NCBI GenBank assembly: GCA_024762485.1 | Contig: JANTHH010000002.1 | Coordinates: 1 to 40,117, forward strand | DNA length: 40,117 bases | Direction: 5' to 3' | Source of the DNA: Chromatiales bacterium | GTDB lineage: Bacteria; Pseudomonadota; Gammaproteobacteria; Chromatiales; Chromatiaceae | In this document: positions 30,801 to 40,117 of the stretch, piece after piece | Position numbering within the stretch: the stretch's first letter is position 1 | Layout: each line of letters begins with the position of its first letter | Translations under genes and position numbers: made by a program | Notes under the pieces: generated by a model | What the model was told of the DNA's origin: nothing | Databases searched by the model: none | The model's input: only the letters and a program-made list of their open reading frames with translations

Positions 30801-33547
30801 TCCGGGATACGATCCGTGCCGTGCTCGATGTGATCAACGTACCAGGCAGCGAGCTGCCGTCCTGGATGGATTTGCAGTCCGCACTACAGGCGAGCCGCGC
30901 CGCACTGGAAGAAGAGATTGAACGTCAGGCTGCGGTGGACGCGATCAGCCAGCCGAGCGAGGTGGTCGACGAGGAGCTGCTCGAGATCTTCCTCGAAGAG
31001 GCCCGGGAACTGTTCGAGCAACTTGAAGCGGCCTACGGCCGCTGGGTGTCGAAGGCCGACGACGAGGCGTTGCTCGAGTTGCAGCGTGCGCTCCATACCT
31101 TCAAGGGCGGTGCCAGGCTCGCGGGGCTGGTTCAACTCGGTGATCTTAGCCACGCCATGGAGTCGTTGTTCGATGCCCTGGTGGAAGGCCGAGTCCCCGC
31201 AGACGAGACAGTGCATGCACTGGTTCGAAGCGGCATCGATCAGCTCGCCGTGGAGACCGATCGTGTCGAGCGCAGGCAGGTGCCCGGCGACACGAGTGCG
31301 CTTGTCCATGCCATGGAATCCGCTGCGCGTGGTGAACTGGCCGCTGCGGCAGAAACCGTCTCCGGGACCGCCGTCTCCACCCCGAGCGACGAAGAGGTGC
31401 TCTCCGAGCCGGTATCCGAGCCCCAGCCCGAGGTTGAGGAGTCGATCCTCATGGAGGAGGTGGACTCGTCCCTGGAGGAGGCCTCATCACTGCTCGCCGA
31501 TTCGTCACTGATCCGCGATTCCCAGCTGCTGACCGATTCCGAACTGCTGGGTGAAACCGATTTCTTCGAGGACAGCCAGGCGACCTTTGAGACGAGCGAA
31601 GGTGAAAGCCGCATCATTCGTTTCCCAGGCAGTGAACTCGAGGAGGGCGCTGACGTGCCACGCCGGTTGCCTCCCGAGCCGGAGGCGGCCGAACCGGCGA
31701 GCGCCAGCCAGGAACAGGTACGCGTGCGCGCCGATCTGCTCGACCAGCTGGTCAACAGCGCGGGCGAGATCAGCATCTATCGGTCACGCATGGAGCAGCA
31801 GAACCTGACACTGGGGTTCAACCTGCAGGAACTGGGACAGACCACTGCCCGCCTGCGCGATCAGCTGCGTCATCTGGAGATGGAGACCGAGGCACAGATC
31901 CTGGCGCGCTTCGAGCGCGAGCGGGAGGAGCAGGAGGCGGTTGAAGGTGACTTCGATCCGCTGGAGATGGATCGCTACTCGACCATCCAGCAATTGTCCC
32001 GCTCTCTGGTGGAGACAGTGACAGACCTTGCCAGTATCGGTGATGCACTGGAGGAACTCGGCCGTGATACGGACACCCTGCTGCTGCAGCAGGCGAGGGT
32101 GGGTAATGATCTGCAGGACGGTCTGCTGCGCACCCGCATGGTGCCCTTCGGCACCCAGGTCAACCGTCTGCAGCGAGTGGTGCGTCAAGCGGCGCAAACC
32201 ACCGGTCGACAGGCGGAACTCGTGGTCAACGGTGCCGAGGGCGAGGTGGATCGCAGCATTCTCGGCCGTATCCTCGGCCCACTGGAGCACCTGCTCCGCA
32301 ACGCGGTGGCACACGGCATCGAGCCGGTGGCCGGACGCCGTGCGGCTGGCAAACCTGACACCGGGAGGATCGAACTCTCGGTCAGCCGGGAAGGCCCGGA
32401 TGTGTTGATCCGGGTCCAGGATGACGGCGCGGGTCTGGATCTCGAGGCGATACGCGAACGCGCCATCGCCAAGGGCATGCTCGACCCGCAGGCCGAGGTC
32501 AGCGATGCAGACCTGCAGCAATTCGTGCTCGAGCCCGGCTTCAGCACGGCCGACGAGGTCACCCAGGTGGCCGGACGTGGCGTCGGCATGGATGCCGTGC
32601 TCAGCGATGTCAAACAACTTGGTGGCTCCCTCGACCTGTCTTCGGAGACGGGCCACGGACTGGGGATCACCATACGGCTGCCATTCACACTGTCCATCTC
32701 CGAGGCCCTGCTGGTGACGGTCGGCGACGACGTCTATGCCGTGCCCCATGCCAACGTGGATGGGGTGGCGCGGATCTCACGCGAGGATCTGCTGGCCTGT
32801 TATGAAGGACGCAAGGCATCGTTCGAGTATCTCGGGCAGGAATACCTGGTGCGTTATCTCGGCGCCTTCATCGACGCCAGTGCGGCGGTTCTGCCGGAGA
32901 GCCAGAAGTGGTTCCCGATCCTGCTGTCGCGCGTCGGCGATCACCGGGTCGCACTGCACGTGGACAGCCTGATCGGCAACCGTCAGGTGGTGACGAAGTC
33001 GGTCGGTGTGCAGCTCAGCACGGTGCGCTCCATATCCGGCGGCACGATTCTCGCCGATGGGCGCGTGGCGTTGATCCTCGACATCAAGGGACTGGTCCAC
33101 ATTGACACCACTCAGCCGGTGATGCCTGTCGAGCCGGTTGAAACGGTGGAGGAGGCAGCCGCACCTGAGGCGACGACGGTCATGGTGGTGGATGACTCGA
33201 TCACCGTGCGCAAGGTCACCAGCCGGCTGCTGGAGCGGCACAACATGAATGTAGTGACGGCGAAGGATGGTGTCGATGCGGTGACGCTGCTGGAAGAGCA
33301 TCACCCGAGCATTATGCTGCTGGACATCGAGATGCCGAGGATGGACGGCTTCGAGCTGGCCCGTCATATGCGCAATACACCGGAGCTGCAGGATATCCCG
33401 ATCATCATGATCACCTCGCGGACGGGTGAGAAACACCGGCAGCGGGCGATGGACCTCGGTGTCCAGCGCTACCTGGGCAAGCCCTACCAGGAGAACGAGT
33501 TGCTCGACAATATCTACACGGTGCTTGCGGAGGCCGGACATGCTTGA
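27854..33547 (+). CDS. chpA: ChpA-like multi-Hpt CheA hybrid histidine kinase, 1897 aa
   Basis: Hpt motifs SFHTLKGSGRL, ALHTLRGSAHM, ALHTFKGGARLAG; H-ATPase NAVAHGIE...GRGVGMDAV; CheW domain; C-terminal REC VMVVDDSITVRKV...LLDIEMPRMDGF. Confidence 0.95.
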   Translation: MQPEQAQDFSTLRWVRTPLDETIRQARRALEAHVEGDGADAGMVACAKALHQLNGVLQVVQVYGGAMLVDEMEQVAKAIADGRVGREKDALEALVLGLVQLPAYLERVEMGEPDIPLILLPLLNDLRAARDRPLVSEISLFAPNLEQLINAETVVPGSGNPELPSIIRKNRADFHRGLLSWFRDQDSAVGLRRIRAFLEAVSSQSGTSRLRRILDAADALVVAIQEGTLDNSMAIKLIFGQLDRFLKRVIDDGEEAAVSDFPIELLKNLLYYVALSPSDNPVIEAVRHSADLANTFPVHELSELADDRLGGAGRELFEAVSNALRQDLLQVKDELDLFMRADDADTSRLAGMIEPLRRSADTLGMIGRGELRAHLKDAGDRLSDWADQGERPAEDDLLAVASAILRVESALAGLEPTVKSSQPVAEQSAEQALTSGELQVHVAAAIQEAFVDLSRVRESVSAYLDAPDDVKRLSGLPRRLHSVSGALRILEQPEVAGQLDHLGAYLEGVARGDSTAPDAAQRDALAEIITGIEYYLEAVQEGRPGEQEILDFTQQAVRRLNVGDLLTKMEEAPAAQPQAQPVEPVAAAAQPVSEDVDQEILDIFLEETEEELERIQEFYPRWRADQQDQEALQTVRRSFHTLKGSGRLVGALTIGEFAWSIENLFNRIIDNTIAITDQVLALLDEAVAMLPEMVAAQATGTVPQVDHAAIEARAFELASGMPQEGGSVAPAGEAGVVASPEPAAAEESSTEEVSDAERAALETDEAEVAAELADLDELVSTPLEEIELPDLEMPELDVSSHEQLVSEEEDLEEITLDADSVPALAEESIEITPPAEETVDREPQTGPVAGEERHEVDASELQEEEAQEPESILLMPESEPETEPEIEPEPAAITLDPALAEIFGNEAKVHLQTLADFLAECDTAPCEPTDALARALHTLRGSAHMAQVDPVAEVAGAAEDLVNLLRQHGRRAESPVIRMLQEVRDTIRAVLDVINVPGSELPSWMDLQSALQASRAALEEEIERQAAVDAISQPSEVVDEELLEIFLEEARELFEQLEAAYGRWVSKADDEALLELQRALHTFKGGARLAGLVQLGDLSHAMESLFDALVEGRVPADETVHALVRSGIDQLAVETDRVERRQVPGDTSALVHAMESAARGELAAAAETVSGTAVSTPSDEEVLSEPVSEPQPEVEESILMEEVDSSLEEASSLLADSSLIRDSQLLTDSELLGETDFFEDSQATFETSEGESRIIRFPGSELEEGADVPRRLPPEPEAAEPASASQEQVRVRADLLDQLVNSAGEISIYRSRMEQQNLTLGFNLQELGQTTARLRDQLRHLEMETEAQILARFEREREEQEAVEGDFDPLEMDRYSTIQQLSRSLVETVTDLASIGDALEELGRDTDTLLLQQARVGNDLQDGLLRTRMVPFGTQVNRLQRVVRQAAQTTGRQAELVVNGAEGEVDRSILGRILGPLEHLLRNAVAHGIEPVAGRRAAGKPDTGRIELSVSREGPDVLIRVQDDGAGLDLEAIRERAIAKGMLDPQAEVSDADLQQFVLEPGFSTADEVTQVAGRGVGMDAVLSDVKQLGGSLDLSSETGHGLGITIRLPFTLSISEALLVTVGDDVYAVPHANVDGVARISREDLLACYEGRKASFEYLGQEYLVRYLGAFIDASAAVLPESQKWFPILLSRVGDHRVALHVDSLIGNRQVVTKSVGVQLSTVRSISGGTILADGRVALILDIKGLVHIDTTQPVMPVEPVETVEEAAAPEATTVMVVDDSITVRKVTSRLLERHNMNVVTAKDGVDAVTLLEEHHPSIMLLDIEMPRMDGFELARHMRNTPELQDIPIIMITSRTGEKHRQRAMDLGVQRYLGKPYQENELLDNIYTVLAEAGHA

Positions 33548-34028
33548 TTCAGCTTTTCGCCCGGGCAACGAGATCCGCAGCGTCTTCATTCCGGTGGGTG
33601 ACACGCGTCTGCTGCTGCCGAACGCGGTGGTGGCAGAGATCATCGATTACCGCGCATCGGCCGCAGACCATGAGCTTGGCGAGCACGACTGGTGGCGAGG
33701 CATGGTGCCGTGGCGCCAGCACAAACTGCCCCTGGTCGCCTTTGATGTCCTGATGGGTGGTGAATTCTCCCGGCCGCGACGGGCGCGGATCGTCGTCTGC
33801 AATGCGCTGAGCGACGAGGCGCTGGAGGATTTTATCGGCATTGTTTCAGCCGGCATCCCGCGCATGGTGCTGGTGAACGAGGCCGAAATCGAGGTGCTGC
33901 CCGCCGAGCCGGGCGACGAGGAGCGGGCCATCACCGCACGGGTGCGTCTGCACGATCAGGAGGCCCTGATCCCGGATATGAACCGACTCGAGGAACTGGT
34001 CGAGGAGATGACGGCCACCTCCGCCTGA
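33540..34028 (+). CDS. chpC: CheW-like protein ChpC
   Basis: MLDSAFRPGNEIRSVFIPVGDTRLLLPNAVVAEIIDY; overlaps chpA end by 8 nt. Confidence 0.85.
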   Translation: MLDSAFRPGNEIRSVFIPVGDTRLLLPNAVVAEIIDYRASAADHELGEHDWWRGMVPWRQHKLPLVAFDVLMGGEFSRPRRARIVVCNALSDEALEDFIGIVSAGIPRMVLVNEAEIEVLPAEPGDEERAITARVRLHDQEALIPDMNRLEELVEEMTATSA

Positions 34029-34084
34029 GCAGGCGCCCGCGCGGCACTGTCCCGGCGACTGTTCATTCCCACACGCTCAACCTG

Positions 34085-34810
34085 TCAACCCATATCCCCC
34101 CACAAGACCTGTATGGCTGCCAGTGCAGCCAGGGGCGCAGTCTCGGTGCGCAATATCCTCGGTCCCATGCGGATCGCCTGGAATCCCGCGACCATGGCCT
34201 GTTCCCGTTCCTCCGCCGTCAGCCCGCCCTCCGGCCCGACCAATAGACTGATGGCGTTGGCGGGTGGTGCAAGATCAGGTAGGCCGCGGCTTGCCCGGTG
34301 GTCGAGCAGAAGCCCGGGAGGGGCATCGTTCAGCCAGTCGCCGAGCGCGGCTGCAGAATGCAGCGAGGGCAGCCGACGCCGGCCCGATTGCTCGCAGGCG
34401 CCGATCATGACCCCCTGCCAGTGGTTCAGGCGCTTGTGCAGCCGCTCGCCACTTAACCGGACCACGCAGCGTTCGGTGAACAGCGGGGTGATGGCGGCGA
34501 CGCCGAGTTCCACCGATTTCTGGATCACCAGGTCCATGCGGTCGCCCTTGGAGATGCCGATGCCGAGGTGGATGGAAAGGGGGGGCTCCGGCTCGGGCTC
34601 GCCGCATTCTTCGACCCGTATCACGGCGGCATCCCTGCGCGGCTGCAGCAGGGTTGCACGGTAGTCGCAGCCATCGCCGTTGAATACCACCAGGGTGTCA
34701 CCCGCCCGCAGTCGCATGACCTGGGTGAGATGGCGTGACGGTGCCTCAGGCAGGGTGACGGTCTGTGCCGTGGTGAGGTCGATGTCGGCATAGACGCGGC
34801 GCGGACGCAT
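34085..34810 (-). CDS. rsmE: 16S rRNA m3U1498 methyltransferase
   Basis: HLGIGISKGDRMDLVIQKSVELGV, LLVGPEGGLTAEE, LGPRILRTETA-type motif (MGPRILRTETA). Confidence 0.95.
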   Translation of the reverse strand: MRPRRVYADIDLTTAQTVTLPEAPSRHLTQVMRLRAGDTLVVFNGDGCDYRATLLQPRRDAAVIRVEECGEPEPEPPLSIHLGIGISKGDRMDLVIQKSVELGVAAITPLFTERCVVRLSGERLHKRLNHWQGVMIGACEQSGRRRLPSLHSAAALGDWLNDAPPGLLLDHRASRGLPDLAPPANAISLLVGPEGGLTAEEREQAMVAGFQAIRMGPRILRTETAPLAALAAIQVLWGDMG

Positions 34811-34812
34811 GC

Positions 34813-36162
34813 TCAGCCCCGTGTTGCCAGATCGATGCCCTCGGCCGTCACCCGTCCGAGATGCGCGATGTGTTCCGGCTCGATGACATACGGCGGCATC
34901 CAGTAGACCACGTTGCCCAGGGGGCGCAGCAGCGCCTGATTGGCCAGGCCATGCCGATAGACATCGAGTCCGCGCCGCTGCTGCCAGGGGAAGGGCGTGC
35001 GGCGGGCCTTGTCGGCGACCATCTCGATGGCCAGGATCATGCCGTGCTGTCGCACCTCGCCGACATGGGGGTGGTCGGCCAGTGGTGCGGCGGCCTCCGC
35101 CATCAGTTGTGCGGTGGTCCGGTTGCGTTCAATCACGCCGTCATGCTCGATGATGTCCAGGCTGGCAAGTGCCGCCCGGCAGCCCAGCGGGTTGCCGGTA
35201 TAGCTGTGCGAGTGGAGAAAGGCAGTGAGGTTCTCGTAATCGTCGTAGAAGGCCTCATAGATGCCGTCGCGGGTCATCACCAGCGACAGCGGCAGGTAGC
35301 CGCCGGTCAGCCCCTTGGACAGGGTCATGAAGTCCGGCGTGATGCCGGCCTGCTCGCAGGCGAAAAGCGTGCCGGTGCGACCGAATCCAACCGCGATCTC
35401 GTCGGCGATCAGATGCACGCCGTGACGGTCGCAGGCATCACGCAGCAGCTCCAGGTAGACGGGATGATACATGCGCATGTTGCCGGCGCACTGCACCAGC
35501 GGTTCGACGATCACCGCGCTCACCGTGTCGGCATGTTCATTCAGTAACGCCTCCATGTGGCGAAACTGCTGGCGTGAGTGTTCCTCCCAGCTGGCCCCCG
35601 GCTCGCGCTCGAAACAGTCGGGCGAGGGAGCCGTGAGCACCTCCATCAACAGGGGCTGGTAGGTTTCCTTGTAGAGTGCCACGTCACCCACGGCCAGCGC
35701 GCCCAGGGTCTCTCCGTGATAGCTGTTGGAGAGCGTGATGAAGCGATGCTTGTCCGGCTTTCCGCTGTTGCGCCAGTAGTGGTAGCTCATCTTCAGCGCG
35801 GCCTCCACCGCGGAGGAGCCGTTGTCCACATAGAACACCCGGGACAGCCCTTCGGGGGCAAGTTTTACCAGGCGCTCTGCCAGGGTGATCGCCGGCTCAT
35901 GGCTGAAGCCGGCCAGCAGCACGTGCTCGAGAGTATCAAGCTGATCCTTGAGTGCCGCATTGATGCGCGGGTTGGCATGGCCGTGCAGATTGACCCACCA
36001 GGAACTGATGGCATCGAGGTAGCGATTGCCGTCGAAGTCTTCCAGCCATACGCCTTGGCCGCGCCGTATCGGCACCACCGGCAGCCACTCATGGTCTTTC
36101 ATCTGGGTGCAGGGATGCCAGAGCACACCCAGGTCGCGTTGCATCAGTTGGTCGTTGTCCAT
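34813..36162 (-). CDS. bioA: Adenosylmethionine-8-amino-7-oxononanoate aminotransferase
   Basis: VLWHPCTQMKDHEWLPVVPI, SSWWVNLHGHANPRIN, DEIAVGFGRTG, LSKGLTGGYLPLS. Confidence 0.96.
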   Translation of the reverse strand: MDNDQLMQRDLGVLWHPCTQMKDHEWLPVVPIRRGQGVWLEDFDGNRYLDAISSWWVNLHGHANPRINAALKDQLDTLEHVLLAGFSHEPAITLAERLVKLAPEGLSRVFYVDNGSSAVEAALKMSYHYWRNSGKPDKHRFITLSNSYHGETLGALAVGDVALYKETYQPLLMEVLTAPSPDCFEREPGASWEEHSRQQFRHMEALLNEHADTVSAVIVEPLVQCAGNMRMYHPVYLELLRDACDRHGVHLIADEIAVGFGRTGTLFACEQAGITPDFMTLSKGLTGGYLPLSLVMTRDGIYEAFYDDYENLTAFLHSHSYTGNPLGCRAALASLDIIEHDGVIERNRTTAQLMAEAAAPLADHPHVGEVRQHGMILAIEMVADKARRTPFPWQQRRGLDVYRHGLANQALLRPLGNVVYWMPPYVIEPEHIAHLGRVTAEGIDLATRG

Positions 36163-36258
36163 CGGCTCATTGTATACGACCCTTCGTGCCAGCCATGATG
36201 GCCGGCCGCGACAATGTATGGCCGGCGGCTTGTCCTGTGTTCAGCAGAGCGCGGGACC

Positions 36259-36627
36259 TCAGTTATAGCCGAACTCGCCCAGCCAGCGATCCTGTCGGTA
36301 ATCGATGTGCAGCCAGTGCGGGACAAATGCCGCAGGGTTGGCGATGGGAAAGGCCGTGACCGGCGGGGCATTGCCAGCAACCTCTTCGACGTTGCAGGAC
36401 TGGGTCATGACCGGCTGAAAGCAGACATTGAGTCCGCTGGTCACCGCCACCTGTCCCGCGGCGCCACTGTCGGACTCGCGGAAGAGGATCTGCTTGCGCA
36501 CCAGGCAGCTGAAGTAGAGCTCCATCTCGGCCAGCAGGGGTCGCTCACGGTTAGCCAGGGCAGCGATGGCGCCTGGGCTCAATTCCACGTCCAGGGGTTT
36601 GTCGTAGATCTGCACGGTCGTCTTCAT
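36259..36627 (-). CDS. Hypothetical protein, 122 aa
   Basis: Open frame on the local coding strand; no family recognised. Confidence 0.6.
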   Translation of the reverse strand: MKTTVQIYDKPLDVELSPGAIAALANRERPLLAEMELYFSCLVRKQILFRESDSGAAGQVAVTSGLNVCFQPVMTQSCNVEEVAGNAPPVTAFPIANPAAFVPHWLHIDYRQDRWLGEFGYN

Positions 36628-36750
36628 CGGGCACTCCTCGCGGCAACTGGAAAACAGGGACGCATCCCGTCAGGTGACCCGGTCGGAGACCGTTTACTTG
36701 CAGCCTGTCCCGTGTGCCCGGTTACCAGACGGTGATGACAGGGTGTGCGG

Positions 36751-37161
36751 TCATTTCAGCGGTGCCGGTTCCTTGAGGGCGGGGATGACCTTGCCATCCA
36801 TCAGCACCACGAAGTAGTGCAGTGCATGGTTGCTGTCGTCCGGGGTGTGCAATACCGCGAGATAGTGCCAATGGTCGGGGTGGCGGGGAATGCGCTTGAG
36901 TTCGACCTCTGCGAAGCTGGCATCGCCGAGCGCCGGGTGCTGTTCGGCATAGGCCCGCAGCTTCTTCACCAGATTGCCGATTTCCAGCGGCGGCGCTGCC
37001 GTTGCCGGATCCCAGGTCGGTGATTGCTGGATGTCCCGCTCGTAGACAAAGGCCACCACCTTGGTGTCATCGATGTATTCGATGATCTCGATGGGAAAGG
37101 TCGATGCCTGAACCTGCGAGGTGAGCAAGAGCAGGAACAGGGCGGGGATTATTCTCGACAT
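36751..37161 (-). CDS. Hypothetical secreted protein, 136 aa
   Basis: Signal peptide MSRIIPALFLLLLTSQVQAS; no family recognised. Confidence 0.65.
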   Translation of the reverse strand: MSRIIPALFLLLLTSQVQASTFPIEIIEYIDDTKVVAFVYERDIQQSPTWDPATAAPPLEIGNLVKKLRAYAEQHPALGDASFAEVELKRIPRHPDHWHYLAVLHTPDDSNHALHYFVVLMDGKVIPALKEPAPLK

Positions 37162-37243
37162 GCGGTTTCTCCAAGGGAGTCGGTGCGATTATAACGCCTT
37201 GCCTGAGCGGGCGGGTGATGCTGCGCCCGGTCAGTGCCTGCCA

Positions 37244-38086
37244 TCAGCCCCCCAGCCCCAGCCTGCGCCAGATGGCCAGCGACGGGCCGGCCTGGTTCAT
37301 AGTGTAGAAGTGCAGTCCGGGCACGCCGCCGGCCAGCAGACGCTCGCACAGTGCCGTGACCACGTCCTCGCCGAAGGCGCGGATGCTGGCGATATCGTCA
37401 CCGTAGGTCTCCAGGCGCTTGCGGATCCAGCGTGGGATCTCGGCGCCGCAGGCGTCGGAGAAACGGGCCAGGTTGCTGTAGTTGGTGATGGGCATGATGC
37501 CGGGGACGATGGGGATGTCGATGCCGGTCTGCTGGCAGCGGCCGACGAAATCGAAATAGGCATCGGCATTGTAGAAATACTGGGTGATGGCACCGTTGGC
37601 GCCGGCATCCACCTTGCGCTTGAAATTCGCCAGATCGGCATCCGCGTTGGCTGCCTGCGGGTGTACCTCGGGGTAGGCGGCGACCTCGATGTGGAAGTGA
37701 TCGCCCTGCTCGGCGCGGATCAGTGCCACCAATTCGTTGGCGTAGCGCAACTCGGACAGGGCTCCCAGGCCGGCGCCCGAGGGCAGGTCACCACGCAGTG
37801 CCACGAGGCGTCTGATGCCCTGCTTTCTGTAGCGGTCGAGGATATCGAGAATCTCGTTGCGGTCCGAGCCGATGCAGGAGAGGTGTGGCGCGGTCTCGAT
37901 GCCCTGGTCGCACAGCCAGTCCACGGTGGCGTAGGTGCGCTCCCGGGTGGAGCCGCCGGCACCGTAGGTCACCGAGAAATAGGTCGGACTGACGGTGTTG
38001 AGTTCGGCCACTGCGGCCTTGAGATTGTCCATGCCCTTGTCGGTCTTGGGCGGGAACAGTTCGAAACTGAAAGTCTTGTCTGCCAT
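37244..38086 (-). CDS. metF: Methylenetetrahydrofolate reductase
   Basis: FSFELFPPKTDKGMDNL, SVTYGAGGSTRERT, LVALRGDLP. Start MADKTF at 38086. Confidence 0.95.
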   Translation of the reverse strand: MADKTFSFELFPPKTDKGMDNLKAAVAELNTVSPTYFSVTYGAGGSTRERTYATVDWLCDQGIETAPHLSCIGSDRNEILDILDRYRKQGIRRLVALRGDLPSGAGLGALSELRYANELVALIRAEQGDHFHIEVAAYPEVHPQAANADADLANFKRKVDAGANGAITQYFYNADAYFDFVGRCQQTGIDIPIVPGIMPITNYSNLARFSDACGAEIPRWIRKRLETYGDDIASIRAFGEDVVTALCERLLAGGVPGLHFYTMNQAGPSLAIWRRLGLGG

Positions 38087-38119
38087 GGCAGAAAGGCCCC
38101 CTTGTTCAGGAAACAGGAT

Positions 38120-38150
38120 GGGGCGGGTCGCCATTCAGGTGACCCACCCC
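38120..38150 (-). other. Strong hairpin between ahcY and metF
   Basis: Minus strand GGGGTGGGTCACC-TGAAT-GGCGACCCGCCCC; 12 of 13 pairs allowing GU; no U run. Confidence 0.55.
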
Positions 38151-38195
38151 GTGCCGTTCAGGTTTGGCAGCACCCCGGGGTGCGCCGCTGCCTGC

Positions 38196-39602
<1,407 letters not shown>

Positions 39603-39629
39603 GGTTGATTGCCTCTTTGTTCAAACGTG

Positions 39630-39705
39630 AGTGAGCGTCGTTGAGTCTGTGGCACCGTTTCCGAGCCTGGCGACATTCGTTGATGTCGTCGCAACGCTCC
39701 TCGGG
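39630..39705 (-). ncRNA. SAH riboswitch upstream of ahcY
   Basis: Minus strand CCCGAGGAGCGTTGCGACGACATCAACGAATGTCGCCAGGCTCGG...AACGACGCTCAC. P1 CCGAG/CUCGG, inner CGACAU/AUGUCG hairpin, pseudoknot GAGCGU/ACGCUC. Confidence 0.93.
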
Positions 39706-39711
39706 AACAGG

Positions 39712-39728
39712 CCCCGGCACGGCCGGGG
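39712..39728 (-). other. GC hairpin between metK and the SAH riboswitch
   Basis: CCCCGGC-CGT-GCCGGGG, 7-bp perfect stem; no U run. Confidence 0.45.
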
Positions 39729-39791
39729 GATGATGTGATAGGCCTTATCGTCTGGCGATGTCCTTTCTTGATGGTGCGCCCTCGAGCCGGC

Positions 39792-40117
39792 TTACAGGCC
39801 GGCGTCGGCCCGCAGGGCCTCGGCGCGATCGGTGCGCTCCCAGCTGAAGTCCGCGTCCTCGCGCCCGAAGTGACCATAGGCGGCGGTCCGGCGGTAGATC
39901 GGCTTGATCAGGTTGAGCATCTGCATGATGCCCCAGGGACGCAGGTCGAAGTGTTCGCGGACCAGTACGGCGATGCGATCCTCGTCGATCTTCGAGGTGC
40001 CAAAGGTGCTGATGTTGACAGAGGTGGGCTCGGCCACGCCGATGGCGTAGGAGACCTGGATCTCGCATTTCTCCGCCAGCCCGGCGGCGACAATGTTCTT
40101 GGCCACGTAGCGCCCGG
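39792..40117 (-). CDS. metK: S-adenosylmethionine synthetase, C-terminal part, truncated by window edge
   Basis: [40 protein letters not shown]. Confidence 0.95.
   Translation of the reverse strand, partial: GRYVAKNIVAAGLAEKCEIQVSYAIGVAEPTSVNISTFGTSKIDEDRIAVLVREHFDLRPWGIMQMLNLIKPIYRRTAAYGHFGREDADFSWERTDRAEALRADAGL

Noticed and set aside
36163-36258. Possible BirA operator upstream of bioA
   Set aside because: Only one weak half (GTATACAA); no properly spaced GGTTTACAA partner.

Overview
High-GC gammaproteobacterial chromosomal window. Families were recognised by eye and no database search was run. It is gene-dense and mostly housekeeping. Gene order resembles, from memory, the Pseudomonas proC-yggS-pilT-pilU-pyr-yqgF/yqgE-tonB-gshB-pilGHIJ-chp-rsmE-bioA neighbourhood.

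Left to right the main modules are: a partial membrane protein, hemJ, a TlpA-like thioredoxin, DUF4126 and a ClC antiporter (all -); argC, a DUF6776-like protein, bactofilin, erpA, xth, an AmpG-like MFS and a SafE-like protein (+); a DUF4426-like protein, a dynamin-like GTPase, yggU, yggT, proC and yggS (-); pilT and pilU (+); pyrK-like, pyrC', pyrB, pyrR, ruvX, yqgE, tonB, apbE and gshB (-); pilG, pilH, pilI, pilJ, a giant chpA and chpC (+); then rsmE, bioA, two hypotheticals, metF, ahcY and metK (-).

The best non-coding calls are an SAH riboswitch before ahcY, a sigma70-like promoter overlapped by an IscR type-1-like site before erpA, and an intrinsic terminator after erpA. No mobile element, CRISPR array, tRNA or rRNA was seen. 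I did not find a convincing wholly new system. The best leads are a dihydroorotase-like protein lacking its HxH metal motif next to an orphan PyrK-like protein, a stand-alone dynamin-like GTPase, a Pil-Chp cluster with no local pilK/chpB, and an inverted repeat in the gshB-pilG divergent intergenic region.
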